From contig CAYJFK010000006.1 in assembly GCA_964369475.1 (NCBI GenBank), positions 1-64,000 of the forward strand: a stretch of DNA of 64,000 nt, read 5' to 3'. Position 1 is the stretch's first letter. Every line of letters starts with the position of its first letter. The notes below the pieces were generated by a model. It saw only the letters and a program-made list of their open reading frames with translations, was not told where the DNA came from and did no database searches. This document shows positions 42,947 through 51,238 of the stretch, piece by piece. Source of the stretch: CAYJFK01 sp964369475. Its GTDB lineage: Bacteria > Bacillota > Clostridia > Oscillospirales > Feifaniaceae. Made by a program: the position numbers and the translations under genes.

Positions 42947-42981
42947 ACAGCCCGATGAACATTCATCGGGCTGTGTTTTTT
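42947..42981. terminator. Terminator hairpin right of repeat
   Basis: Same 28 bases as 42757-42784, followed by GTTTTTTG. The left copy keeps the A-rich left flank and the right copy the T-rich right flank of what must once have been one hairpin. Confidence 0.88.
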
Positions 42982-43001
42982 GTGTTGGCTTTATTCTGTC
43001 A

Positions 43002-43673
43002 TCACTCGCCCCTGTGGGAAATAGCTTTAACGGGACAGTTTATATAACAGTCGCCGCATTCATCACAGCGATGTTTGTCTATGGAGTACATTCCGCCATC
43101 TTCTTTTATGGCAAGAAAAGAACATTTCTCCTTACATAGGCCGCAGGAGATACATTTATTGCTGTCAATTTTAAGCCCTTTATAATTCTCACTTGCACCG
43201 TTAAAGGCAAAATACTCCCTTTGCAGTTTGTTATCTCTATACTCTTTTTCAAAGTCGTAATCGAATATATCGCCATACCCGTCTGTTATGCAAAAAACCA
43301 CCATGGCATTATATACCTCTTGGTCTTTTATGCAAAAATCAAACATAGGATTGTTTTTGGCCTTTATATCGGCCATAGGCACTTCACGAACATTGCCGCT
43401 CATTCTTATGGCATACCCATTATCGAATATTGGAAAGCCCCTCTCGTCATGCTCGACCTGCGTTTTTGCACAAAGGCCGCATATCGAAAGCTTGCCGTTA
43501 TTCTTTATGTGGGAATAAAAATCCTTTGTAAACATGGTCATAAAGTAAATTCCCTCATCATCGTAGGCCCTTAAATGCGCAATTCTCGACTCGGGCATAC
43601 CATGCTCGTCTACCGTAGTAAAGGACAGGCAGCCTATTTTCTCAAATTTTTCGTAGATTTCTTTAATTGTCAT
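43002..43673 (-). CDS. Flavin-binding PNPOx-like domain fused to a two-cluster ferredoxin
   Basis: 223 residues. N-terminal split-barrel flavin domain of the pyridoxamine 5'-phosphate oxidase superfamily (about 1-145, e.g. GCLSFTTVDEHGMPESRIAH), then a 2[4Fe-4S] ferredoxin with CISCGLCKEKC and CDECGDCYINCP (about 165-215). Probably an electron-transfer flavoprotein. The ATG at 43673, behind AAGGAAAC, gives the usual start MTIKEIYEKF; the longer frame extends into a TetR remnant. Substrate unknown. Confidence 0.88.
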   Translation of the reverse strand: MTIKEIYEKFEKIGCLSFTTVDEHGMPESRIAHLRAYDDEGIYFMTMFTKDFYSHIKNNGKLSICGLCAKTQVEHDERGFPIFDNGYAIRMSGNVREVPMADIKAKNNPMFDFCIKDQEVYNAMVVFCITDGYGDIFDYDFEKEYRDNKLQREYFAFNGASENYKGLKIDSNKCISCGLCKEKCSFLAIKEDGGMYSIDKHRCDECGDCYINCPVKAISHRGE

Positions 43674-43687
43674 TTTGTTTCCTTTTC

Positions 43688-43822
43688 TTAAAAACCAAGC
43701 TCTGAAATGTAGCGTGCCATTTCCTCGGGTGACTCCTTCATGCCATTTTTTACCCATTCTATTGTAACCATCATATTAGCCCCGGCGATGGCCGAATACG
43801 AGTATGGGTTTTGAGTTAACAT
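43688..43822 (-). pseudogene. C-terminal remnant of a TetR-family regulator
   Basis: A 44-codon frame encoding MLTQNPYSYSAIAGANMMVT, then IEWVKNGMKESPEEMARYIS and ELGF, ends 15 bases before the next gene. IEWVKNGMKESPEEMA is the typical last helix of TetR regulators with a C-terminal ligand domain. The DNA-binding half is missing and a stop codon lies just upstream in frame, so this is a deletion remnant. It probably once regulated the flavin/ferredoxin gene. Confidence 0.6.
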
Positions 43823-44179
43823 AATCGTTCACAATCTCTATCCTAATATGTAACACTTCACATATTAAAGTAAAAGATACCGCATTTTTATAGACAATTC
43901 CTATAACCTATATAATAATAAATTCAGCCCAATTAGTCAAGTGATAACTATTGTACAAACTTTTACACTTGTAATAGTTGTCGGATATAACAAACAAGCA
44001 AGTAGTGTTAAAGTTAAAACATATTGTGCAATAAGTATAATTTATGTAAATAATTAATTATCTGATTGCAAAATTTATTTTAAAAAAGCACTACTTGTAA
44101 GTTTGGTGTTTATATTAAATCAAAATGGCATGAGGGGGATAGAAAATTTAACCGAGATAATTGGTTTACATAACATTTA
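43823..44179. other. AT-rich stretch, nothing recognised
   Basis: No open frame, hairpin or promoter that I can support. Low GC compared with neighbours fits decayed DNA between gene remnants. Confidence 0.5.
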
Positions 44180-44627
44180 GCAAAGCGCAACCGAAATCTG
44201 ACGTTGGTGACGTTATGCTTGGCATAGCGAGCGAGGAAGAAGCAGTCGCCATTTACAATAAGATACTCGATAATGTGCAAAAAGCGCAGGTGGGGCAAAG
44301 ATAAACGGTATACTCATTCAGGAGATCTTAATGTGTGGTCTTGGAGGCATTTTTGTTAAAGTGTTTAAAGACATAAGTCTTATGCCGATACCTGTAACCC
44401 AAAAAGACGCAACTAGCATGATAAATGGGCTTACGAGCTCGAAAATCCTTAAGGGCTACCGTGGCAAATCCTACGATGTCGAAGCGGTTTGCAACCTAAT
44501 GGTTAATGTGTCCGATATGATAGTTAAAAACCCCAACATAACAGAGCTTGACATTAACCCTGTATTACTATATGAAAAGGGATACGCTATTTGCTCGGCG
44601 GTATATACAACGGACGACGATATGTAG
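44180..44627 (+). pseudogene. Remnant of an ADP-forming acetyl-CoA synthetase (ATP-grasp domain)
   Basis: KSDVGDVMLGIASEEEA and NKILDNVQKAQ near 44194-44290 match the ATP-grasp domain (normally HKSDVGGV). A one-base frameshift near 44295 moves to the frame KINGILIQEIL, then directly CGLGGIFVKVFKDISLMPIP; the 35-40 residues usually between QEM and FGLGGIFVE are missing. The remainder continues to DINPVLLYEKGYAICSA and a stop at 44627. So the gene is 5'-truncated, frameshifted and internally deleted. Confidence 0.75.
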
Positions 44628-44915
44628 AGCGCCATTTCGGATAAATCGGCGATATCGGGCGAAAAATATTTTAGGCTTCCAACATATCCCGAATACAAAG
44701 AGATAGTAAAGGCAGAAGGTGCAGACATATACAACTCCTCCAAAGTGGCAGGAGGAATAGCGGCAGGTGTATTCCTCGATGCATTTAGAGAGGAAACACC
44801 ATTTCTTCACATAGATATTGCAGGAACAAGCTATCTCCCAACCGCAATAGAGGGTAGACCGGCAGGACCGACGGGCTTTGGGGTTAAGACTCTTTACTAC
44901 TACTTAAAAGGCTAA
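44628..44915 (+). pseudogene. C-terminal remnant of an M17 leucyl aminopeptidase
   Basis: In the same frame as the preceding remnant but after its stop codon: EKYFRLPTYPEYKEIVKAEG, ADIYNSSKVAGGIAAGVFLD, then FLHIDIAGTSYLP and GPTGFGVKTLYYYL. HIDIAGTSYLP and the GPTGFGVKTL ending are conserved C-terminal blocks of M17 peptidases. The catalytic core is absent. Terminated by the hairpin at 44929. Confidence 0.7.
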
Positions 44916-44928
44916 AAAATACATTCAA

Positions 44929-44986
44929 ATGCAAAGGGAGACAGGCGGAATTTTCCGCATATCTCCCTTTTGCATATAGTTTTTTA
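44929..44986 (+). terminator. Terminator after the gene remnants
   Basis: ATGCAAAGGGAGA and TCTCCCTTTTGCAT with an inner GCGGAA/TTCCGC stem, followed by ATAGTTTTTTATG. Confidence 0.75.
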
Positions 44987-45034
44987 TGTAAATATAGATG
45001 CTCTAAAATTTAAATAAAAATTAATAAAATATGT

Positions 45035-45063
45035 TTTACATATATACATTATTATGATATAAT
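45035..45063 (+). promoter_or_regulatory. Promoter of the FIST-EAL-GGDEF gene
   Basis: TTTACA (45035-45040), 17-base spacer, TATAAT (45058-45063). Confidence 0.65.
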
Positions 45064-45149
45064 ATATAAATGTGAAACAAATTGAAGAAATATAACCGAA
45101 ATGAGACAATTGATCATGTGAAGTGGCCGGTTTGCAAAGGAGAATATAC

Positions 45150-48100
45150 ATGAAAATTATAAATATGCTTTATGAAAACGGCACACATCTAACCGATTTT
45201 ATCAAGGGTAACACCTTCGATCCAAGCTACTCTTGGCTCGTTAGGGTGTATGCATCTTCCTGCGAAGATGGAGTGTGCACAGATATAACAAGCACGATTA
45301 AAAGTTTAATACCCTCGGCAACGGTCATTGGTTGTACGGTCGGTGGAGTTATTTATAACGGGGAAATACACGATAATGGGACGCTTATTGTATTTACCGG
45401 TTTTGAAAAGGCAACGGTCACCTCTTTTAGGTTTTCAATAGAAGGGCTCGACGATGCCCAAATAGCAGACAAGATAGCAACGAGCGCAGAAGATTTTAAA
45501 TCGGCGCTTGGCATTATACACATCGGTGCAAATTCACCTTATACCGAAAAGGTCGTGCGTAGAATATCAAAATCCATGCCGCATATAATCTTAGCAGGTG
45601 GTGTTGCGGGCTGCCCTGATGAATCGGGGGAAGATAATTCGCTGGTATTTGATCACGAAGGCATATACGAGAACACAATTTCCATTACATATATAACAAA
45701 CGATTTTATGCTCGCCTATACAAATGCTGTTGTAGGTCATAGAGCGATTAGCGACATTCACAAGATAACCGCCATGACAGGCAACTACCTCGACGAAATA
45801 AACGGTATACCGGCAGTAAATTGGATTGTCGATACTCTCGGCACTGCTAAAATGTCGGAGGATGGCGCAGGTATATCAAACGATGTTTTGCTAAAGTTCC
45901 CATTTGTTTTAGAGGGCGAGGACGGTTCGAGCAGATTTTTCGAATACGACAAAGAGCAAGATAAAATAATGCAACATCACTCGAGGGTAGATGTTGGCAC
46001 AGATTTTAGAATTGGCTATGTAAGCCCTGTTAACAGTGCTGAGCAGTGGCTGGAAATTTGCTACGATCTGCAAGAAACACCGGTAGAAGCGCTCTTTTTT
46101 TACAGCTGCTACTTTAGAAAACTCTTTTTAAACAACCTCTCTAAATGGGAACTGACCCCCTTTGAAGGCATGGGGGTATGCGGCGCATTTATGTTTGGCG
46201 AAATATCGACAACTCACAGCGCCCCCCGTCTTTACAACGGCACATGCACAATACTAACAATGGCAGAGCAGGCGAGCTATATAAAACCAAATCTAAGCGC
46301 CTACGACAGAGTAGCCGAACTCGTTAAGGCTAACGAAGAAATTTCCAAAACACTGCAAGATCTCGTTATAACGACAAATACAACCGACCCGAACTCCCTT
46401 TTAATAAATGCCATCAAGAGCGAAGCGCAGGGCATAGAGCGCCTTAGCTCGAGCGGCGGCACGATGACAGACTTTTTAAAGCAAAGAGGACAAAACGACA
46501 ACCTTAAACTATGCCTTGTATGTACCGACATTGAAAAACTAGATAAAAATGCCGTTGCAATAGAAGGGCTAACGGCAACTCTTAATAAAATGTCGGAGTA
46601 CGCCAAGGAAAATTTCGGACAGTTCGAAGTTAAGTTTTACAGCCTTAACAGAAGCTCCTTTTTCTTCACAACAGAAAACAGCGTGGCAGACGGTGCGTTT
46701 ATAAGCGTTGTCAACGGCATATACTCTGCATTTAAAGAGGATGGAAACTTAAATTTTGCCATGACATTGCAGGGCGTCAACCCTCATGATTTAAGAAAAT
46801 ATATAGAAGAAAACTCGAAGGACGGAAGATCGGAGCTCTTTAGTGTAGACAAGAGCGAAAACAAAGAGAGCGATTTGCAAAGCGAGTTTGAAATTGTAAA
46901 AAAGATAAAAGATGCACTGCGAAACGACAGAGTAGTGCCCTATTTCCAAGGCATTTACGACAATCGAAAAAATAAATTTTTCGCCTTCGAAGCGCTAATG
47001 CGCATACAAACAGAAGAAGGCGACATTTTGCCGCCCGGAGTATTTTTAGAGGTCGCAAAAAAGCATGGTCTTTATCTTGATTTAAGCAGAGTGATGATAT
47101 GCAAAGTGCTCGATATGTTTAAGGACAGAAACGAAATTATTTCCATGAATTTATCCTCGCTCGACATACACTCCCCTGTATTTATGCGAGAGGTCGTATC
47201 GAGACTCGAGAAAATGGAAAACCCCTCGCACTTTATATTCGAACTCGTCGAAACAGAGCAGTTTGCAAGGCAAGAAGCACTTCGCAGGTTTATTAGAAAG
47301 CTCCGTCAGTACGGCTGTAAAATAGCAATAGACGACTTTGGTTCGGGCTATTCCAACTTTATAGAAATTGGCAACCTCGAGATAGATTACATTAAAATAA
47401 ACGGTTCTCTTACAGAACTGCTCGGCACCGATGTTAGTTATAACCAAATTTTAGAGAGCATATACTTTTTAAGCAAGAAAATGCGAGTAGAACTTATCGC
47501 AGAGTGCGTAGAGACTGCCGCAATGCAAAAAGCACTTGTAAGCGGCGGCGTTAGATATTCCCAAGGTTACCTCTTTTCACGGCCTATGCCTATTGACGAG
47601 TTTAACATAGTAGCAGAAGAACATGCATACGACCAAGAGGACGAACTTTCGGAAAGCTCGGAAAGCAACATAATAGAGGAAATTGTCGATAGCAAGTCGA
47701 AAAATATGCGACTTATTTGGGGAGGCATTGCCACTTTAATTGTTATTTTTGTATCTATCTACTTCTTCTCGGCAAACAATCTAAAAACGGTCGGCGAGAT
47801 AAGCGATGCTTTCCTTGTGGAAATGGCAGTTAACATGGCCGATAAAATATCACAGTCGATCGAAGATGCCACCGATTTCTTGCACGGCACAGAATCTGCC
47901 GTTGCCTCGCACTACCCCGATATGGAGGGTATGACGAACGTGCTCGGCGAGATAACCGAGATAAACTCCTTTGATGATATATACATAAAGCAAGGCGACA
48001 ATCTCCCGGTTAACTCAATGGGGGTGAATCTAAGAACAGATAAGGAATGCGACCTTTCGGATGTTCCATACGGCGAGGTTAAAATTTCCCCTCCTTTGAC

Positions 48101-49190
48101 AGATCTTGACAGTGGAAGACAGCTATTCACAATAGGTACTCGATTTAGAGAAACCTATGGGAATACAGCAGAGCTTCACGGTGTGTTCTATCTCGATAAT
48201 TTTTCAGAGGTGCTAAACCTTAAAAACTTTGGCGGAGAGGCATTTTATCACCTATGCCAAATAGACGGAGCTCCGCTTGTGCTTAGCGGAAATAGCGACA
48301 ATCTATTTGCTGGCGGTGATATGTACACATTTATCGGCTCACTCGACATACAAAACGGCCATACACCCGAAAGCATAAGAGAGGACATGGAAGACGGGAA
48401 TTCGGTCGTTTTAAAATATAACGTAGCAGGCGAGCAGAGAACGGCCGTTATGGTAACTGTGCCGGGCACCGAATGGTGCGTAGTTAGCATCCTTCTCGAC
48501 GATGTTACGGTACAAATGGCAAACAGCATTGGGCAGTCGACATATATATTTGCGGTAGCCATGATCGGAATATTTGCGATATACTTCATATTCACAATTT
48601 CCATGAGCATTAAGACCGAGAAAACACTAAAAAGAGCTCTCGAAGCGAGCTACTACCTAACAAACAGCTTGCAATCGACAATAGAAACAGATTCGCTTAC
48701 AAACACATACAGCAGAGCAACAGCTCAGGAAAAAATTGCAGAAGTGGTCTCTCGAAGTGGGGATAGCGGTATGTCGCATACTCTAATTATAGCCGATGCC
48801 GATAACTTTAAGGGCATAAACGACACATACGGCCATCAGATTGGCGACAGATACCTTATGGAATTTGCAAGCGCAATAAAGAGCAGCCTTCGAGCTGGCG
48901 ATATTTTGGGCCGCCTTGGTGGGGACGAGTTTATTGTTCTTCTCAACAATGTCGGGGGCAAGGAGAATGCACGAAATGTAATCAATCGTATACTGTCGAG
49001 CGTAAGTTCTATTTCTATAAAAGATGTCGATTTAGAAAAGGTTGGCATTAGTATAGGCGCAGTTATGATTCCGGAGCATTCGACAGACTACACCGAGCTA
49101 AACCTAATGGCAGACAAAGCACTCTATGTTTCGAAGAACTCGGGAAAGAGTACATTTAGCTTCTATGGCGAACGCATGGGAGAGCAGTGA
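45150..49190 (+). CDS. FIST-GGDEF(degenerate)-EAL-TM-Cache-TM-GGDEF c-di-GMP protein
   Basis: 1346 residues. FIST sensor (about 1-370; GCTVGGVIYNGEIHDNG, LAGGVAGCPD, FSCYFRKLF-type core), a worn GGDEF-like domain (about 400-570), EAL domain (about 575-825) with FEALMRI near 611, ELVETEQF, AIDDFGSGYSNF near 728, DYIKING, AECVET and QGYLFSRPMP, so predicted phosphodiesterase; membrane helix (about 855-875), extracytoplasmic Cache-like region (about 880-1128), second helix (about 1131-1153) and a complete GGDEF domain with RLGGDEF near 1254-1260, predicted cyclase. The ATG at 45150 follows AAAGGAG. Sensing inside (FIST) and outside (Cache) with opposite outputs on one chain is unusual. Confidence 0.92.
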   Translation: MKIINMLYENGTHLTDFIKGNTFDPSYSWLVRVYASSCEDGVCTDITSTIKSLIPSATVIGCTVGGVIYNGEIHDNGTLIVFTGFEKATVTSFRFSIEGLDDAQIADKIATSAEDFKSALGIIHIGANSPYTEKVVRRISKSMPHIILAGGVAGCPDESGEDNSLVFDHEGIYENTISITYITNDFMLAYTNAVVGHRAISDIHKITAMTGNYLDEINGIPAVNWIVDTLGTAKMSEDGAGISNDVLLKFPFVLEGEDGSSRFFEYDKEQDKIMQHHSRVDVGTDFRIGYVSPVNSAEQWLEICYDLQETPVEALFFYSCYFRKLFLNNLSKWELTPFEGMGVCGAFMFGEISTTHSAPRLYNGTCTILTMAEQASYIKPNLSAYDRVAELVKANEEISKTLQDLVITTNTTDPNSLLINAIKSEAQGIERLSSSGGTMTDFLKQRGQNDNLKLCLVCTDIEKLDKNAVAIEGLTATLNKMSEYAKENFGQFEVKFYSLNRSSFFFTTENSVADGAFISVVNGIYSAFKEDGNLNFAMTLQGVNPHDLRKYIEENSKDGRSELFSVDKSENKESDLQSEFEIVKKIKDALRNDRVVPYFQGIYDNRKNKFFAFEALMRIQTEEGDILPPGVFLEVAKKHGLYLDLSRVMICKVLDMFKDRNEIISMNLSSLDIHSPVFMREVVSRLEKMENPSHFIFELVETEQFARQEALRRFIRKLRQYGCKIAIDDFGSGYSNFIEIGNLEIDYIKINGSLTELLGTDVSYNQILESIYFLSKKMRVELIAECVETAAMQKALVSGGVRYSQGYLFSRPMPIDEFNIVAEEHAYDQEDELSESSESNIIEEIVDSKSKNMRLIWGGIATLIVIFVSIYFFSANNLKTVGEISDAFLVEMAVNMADKISQSIEDATDFLHGTESAVASHYPDMEGMTNVLGEITEINSFDDIYIKQGDNLPVNSMGVNLRTDKECDLSDVPYGEVKISPPLTDLDSGRQLFTIGTRFRETYGNTAELHGVFYLDNFSEVLNLKNFGGEAFYHLCQIDGAPLVLSGNSDNLFAGGDMYTFIGSLDIQNGHTPESIREDMEDGNSVVLKYNVAGEQRTAVMVTVPGTEWCVVSILLDDVTVQMANSIGQSTYIFAVAMIGIFAIYFIFTISMSIKTEKTLKRALEASYYLTNSLQSTIETDSLTNTYSRATAQEKIAEVVSRSGDSGMSHTLIIADADNFKGINDTYGHQIGDRYLMEFASAIKSSLRAGDILGRLGGDEFIVLLNNVGGKENARNVINRILSSVSSISIKDVDLEKVGISIGAVMIPEHSTDYTELNLMADKALYVSKNSGKSTFSFYGERMGEQ

Positions 49191-49217
49191 TATTATCATA
49201 TTACTTTACATAATGTA

Positions 49218-49246
49218 TTGACTTTTCGAGTGAAACTTGATAAAAT
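49218..49246 (+). promoter_or_regulatory. Promoter of the peptide/radical SAM pair
   Basis: TTGACT (49218-49223), 17-base spacer, TAAAAT (49241-49246), 34 bases before the peptide start. The pair is therefore a separate unit from the upstream GGDEF gene. Confidence 0.7.
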
Positions 49247-49279
49247 TTATTAGTAAATACTACATAAAGGAGAGCAGAT

Positions 49280-49456
49280 ATGCATTACGAAGAATTGTTA
49301 GAGCAGTACAAAGAGCAGGTCTTTTCTAATGATGCAGGAGATCATACCGACGAATATTACGAGTACATCGAGTATCACGAGGGCTCTTTTAGCGACTATA
49401 CCTCCACACATGATGCAGGCGGCCATCACGATAACTGGGACGATGACGAAGATTAA
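49280..49456 (+). CDS. Candidate RiPP precursor peptide
   Basis: 58 residues, ATG after AAAGGAGAGCAGAT. Leader-like start MHYEELLEQYKEQV, then a core rich in Asp, Glu, His, Tyr and Gly without any cysteine. Two modules match each other: DAGDHTDEY (18-26) and DAGGHHDNW (45-53), i.e. DAGxHxD-(E/N)-(aromatic), 27 residues apart; the tail is WDDDED. The radical SAM/SPASM gene starts 12 bases downstream. Short size, low complexity, internal repeat and adjacency to a SPASM maturase are the usual signs of a ribosomally made, modified peptide. The modification is unknown; His, Trp, Tyr or Asp side chains near the modules are the candidates. I know of no named family with this core. Confidence 0.75.
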   Translation: MHYEELLEQYKEQVFSNDAGDHTDEYYEYIEYHEGSFSDYTSTHDAGGHHDNWDDDED

Positions 49457-49468
49457 TATGAGGCATAT

Positions 49469-50572
49469 ATGAAAAAATTATCTGTCCTTGTTAAGCCGAC
49501 CAATGATTGTAATTTAAGATGCACATATTGCTATAATGCCGAGTATGAATACTCAAAAGCGATCATGAATGTTGAAGTTGTAGAGGAAATTATAGCCAAA
49601 ACAGTAGGGCAGTACGACTATTTGCACCTTATCTGGCACGGTGGCGAACCGCTTCTTGCAGGTCTTCCATTTTATAAAAAAGCCCTTGAGATAGAACAAA
49701 AATTCAAGGGAGAAATAGAGATAACCAACAGTATCCAGACCAACGGTACCTTGCTCGACGAGGCTACCGTTGGTCTGCTTGTCAATAACCACTTTTCAAT
49801 AGGCATATCGTACGACGGCGTAACAAACGAGCAAAACAGAGGAAGCACAGCTGCTACCGAGCGTGGCATTGCCCTTGTTAAAGACGAGAAGGGGAGCGCT
49901 TCCATAATAAAAGTTATGCTAAAGGAAGATATGCAAGATATGCGGTCTTTATACGAGCGCTTCAAAAAGAAGAGACTTAACATAAAACTAAACCCCGTTT
50001 TCTCGTGCGAGCTTGTAGAGCAAAGCGAACTATGCGACCCACAGGAATTTGCTACCGCCATGAAGGAGCTTTTTGACATGTGGGTAGACGATGAGAGCTG
50101 TAACATAAGAATTGCAACGCTTGAAAACTATATGGCAATGGCATACGGCTATGCAAAAAAGGATTGCAACCACAGCTCGTGTCTAACAAGATTTCTAAGC
50201 GTAGACCCAAACGGAGATATTTACCCATGTTCGAGATACTACCCCGAGGAGTTTTGCCTTGGAAATTTGTCTGAAATGGATAATATAACAGATTGCTTTA
50301 AGTCGACGGCCTTTGAGCGCCTTATAAAAGGGGCGATCTCTCGAAGAGAAAAATGCAAGCAGACATGCGATCTGTTTTTATACTGCCAAGGCGGTTGCAA
50401 TCACAGCGCTATAAGTGAGACGGGGCTTGAAAACAACGGATTTTTTGCTTGCACCCTCTTTAAAGAGATCTTTCCCTACATAAAAGAAAGAGCCTGCCAA
50501 GTGCCGCAAAGCGAGATAAAGAATCCTAAGTTAAGGTCGGTTTTGGATAAGCTAATCAGAAATGAAGATTAA
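49469..50572 (+). CDS. Radical SAM/SPASM peptide maturase
   Basis: 367 residues. The [4Fe-4S]-SAM motif is CNLRCTYCY (C14, C18, C21); WHGGEPLL near 54-61 is the GGE motif for SAM binding; SIQTNGTLL follows. A SPASM domain for auxiliary clusters lies at about 230-345 with C238 and C253 (YPCSRYYPEEFC), CKQTC, YCQGGC and a final C. The layout matches AnSME-like peptide-modifying enzymes such as those making thioether or cyclophane links, but with no cysteine in the neighbouring peptide a sulfur link is unlikely. No RRE-type leader-binding domain is obvious, and no protease or exporter follows before the assembly gap. Confidence 0.92.
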   Translation: MKKLSVLVKPTNDCNLRCTYCYNAEYEYSKAIMNVEVVEEIIAKTVGQYDYLHLIWHGGEPLLAGLPFYKKALEIEQKFKGEIEITNSIQTNGTLLDEATVGLLVNNHFSIGISYDGVTNEQNRGSTAATERGIALVKDEKGSASIIKVMLKEDMQDMRSLYERFKKKRLNIKLNPVFSCELVEQSELCDPQEFATAMKELFDMWVDDESCNIRIATLENYMAMAYGYAKKDCNHSSCLTRFLSVDPNGDIYPCSRYYPEEFCLGNLSEMDNITDCFKSTAFERLIKGAISRREKCKQTCDLFLYCQGGCNHSAISETGLENNGFFACTLFKEIFPYIKERACQVPQSEIKNPKLRSVLDKLIRNED

Positions 50573-50573
50573 A

Positions 50574-50608
50574 AGGAGCGTGACGGTTTACCGTCACGCT
50601 CCTCTTTT
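50574..50608 (+). terminator. Terminator of the peptide/radical SAM unit
   Basis: AGGAGCGTGACGG-TTTA-CCGTCACGCTCCT followed by CTTTTT. Confidence 0.85.
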
Positions 50609-50767
50609 TCGTCGGGGGGACAAAACGCCGCAGGCCGGTTTTTTCCCCGACACCCGTGCCCCCCCCCAATTTTTTACGGGCGGCCCCCCNNNNNNNNNNT
50701 CCCCGCCCGGTTTTTTTTTTGGGGGGGGGCTAAAATGTCTCGTATCATTTTTTCCCCCCCCGACAGC
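50609..50767. other. Low-quality sequence with an assembly gap
   Basis: Runs of C, G and T flank ten Ns (50690-50699). The sequence matches nothing else in the window. Its place right after a terminator suggests that another copy of the GC-rich repeat collapsed here, but that is inference. Confidence 0.7.
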
Positions 50768-50799
50768 GGTCAGCGACGAGATTTATCTCGTCGCTGACC
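50768..50799. terminator. Hairpin GTCAGCGACGAG, left copy
   Basis: GGTCAGCGACGAGA-TTTA-TCTCGTCGCTGACC, no T-run. Related to the terminator at 50894. Confidence 0.6.
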
Positions 50800-50893
50800 C
50801 CTTAATTTAAAGAGCCTCCCAAACCAATGACAGGCTCGGATTATTCGTGTCGTCCTGTGATACAAATCAGCGGCGTTATATTATTGTTCACAA

Positions 50894-50933
50894 AAAAAGT
50901 CAGCGATGAGACTTACCCCATCGCTGACTTTTT
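50894..50933. terminator. Bidirectional terminator next to the DUF4177 gene
   Basis: AAAAAGTCAGCGATG and CATCGCTGACTTTTT. Stem sequence resembles 50768-50799 (GTCAGCGA, with G/A changes), so the two may be diverged duplicates. Nothing else is visible in 50800-50893. Confidence 0.8.
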
Positions 50934-50951
50934 AACTATATAAAACTAAGC

Positions 50952-51146
50952 TTATTTCTTCCTCTTAAAAATGAGCAGAATACTTCTCGACGAGCCAAAA
51001 TCCACATCGGTCGGAACTGTGTTAACAAGCTCCCAACCCATGTCTCCCTGTGCATTAAGGTCGGCAATTAAATCTGATAGATCGGCATCTTCGCCACGTA
51101 TTCCCTTTGTTGAGAAAACGATTGACTGATATTCAAACTTTTCCAT
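50952..51146 (-). CDS. DUF4177-family small protein
   Basis: 64 residues: MEKFEYQSIVFSTKG, then LIADLNAQGDMGWELVNTVP and a final strand ILLIFKRKK. The LNxxGxxGWELV core and the terminal FKR are the DUF4177 signature. Function of the family is unknown. AGGAGGAGCAG precedes the ATG. Single-gene unit ended by the hairpin at 50894. Confidence 0.8.
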   Translation of the reverse strand: MEKFEYQSIVFSTKGIRGEDADLSDLIADLNAQGDMGWELVNTVPTDVDFGSSRSILLIFKRKK

Positions 51147-51238
51147 ACTGCTCCTCCTAAAATATTATGTAACATTATTATACAGGGAAAAGCAAGTAAA
51201 ATCAAGAGTTTATGCAATGTTTGCGCTAAAAAGAAAAC

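Noticed and set aside
50562..50810. Open frame across the Ns after the radical SAM gene
   Set aside because: Runs through homopolymers and undetermined bases; its translation contains X and is not evidence of a gene. It is not treated as part of the RiPP locus.
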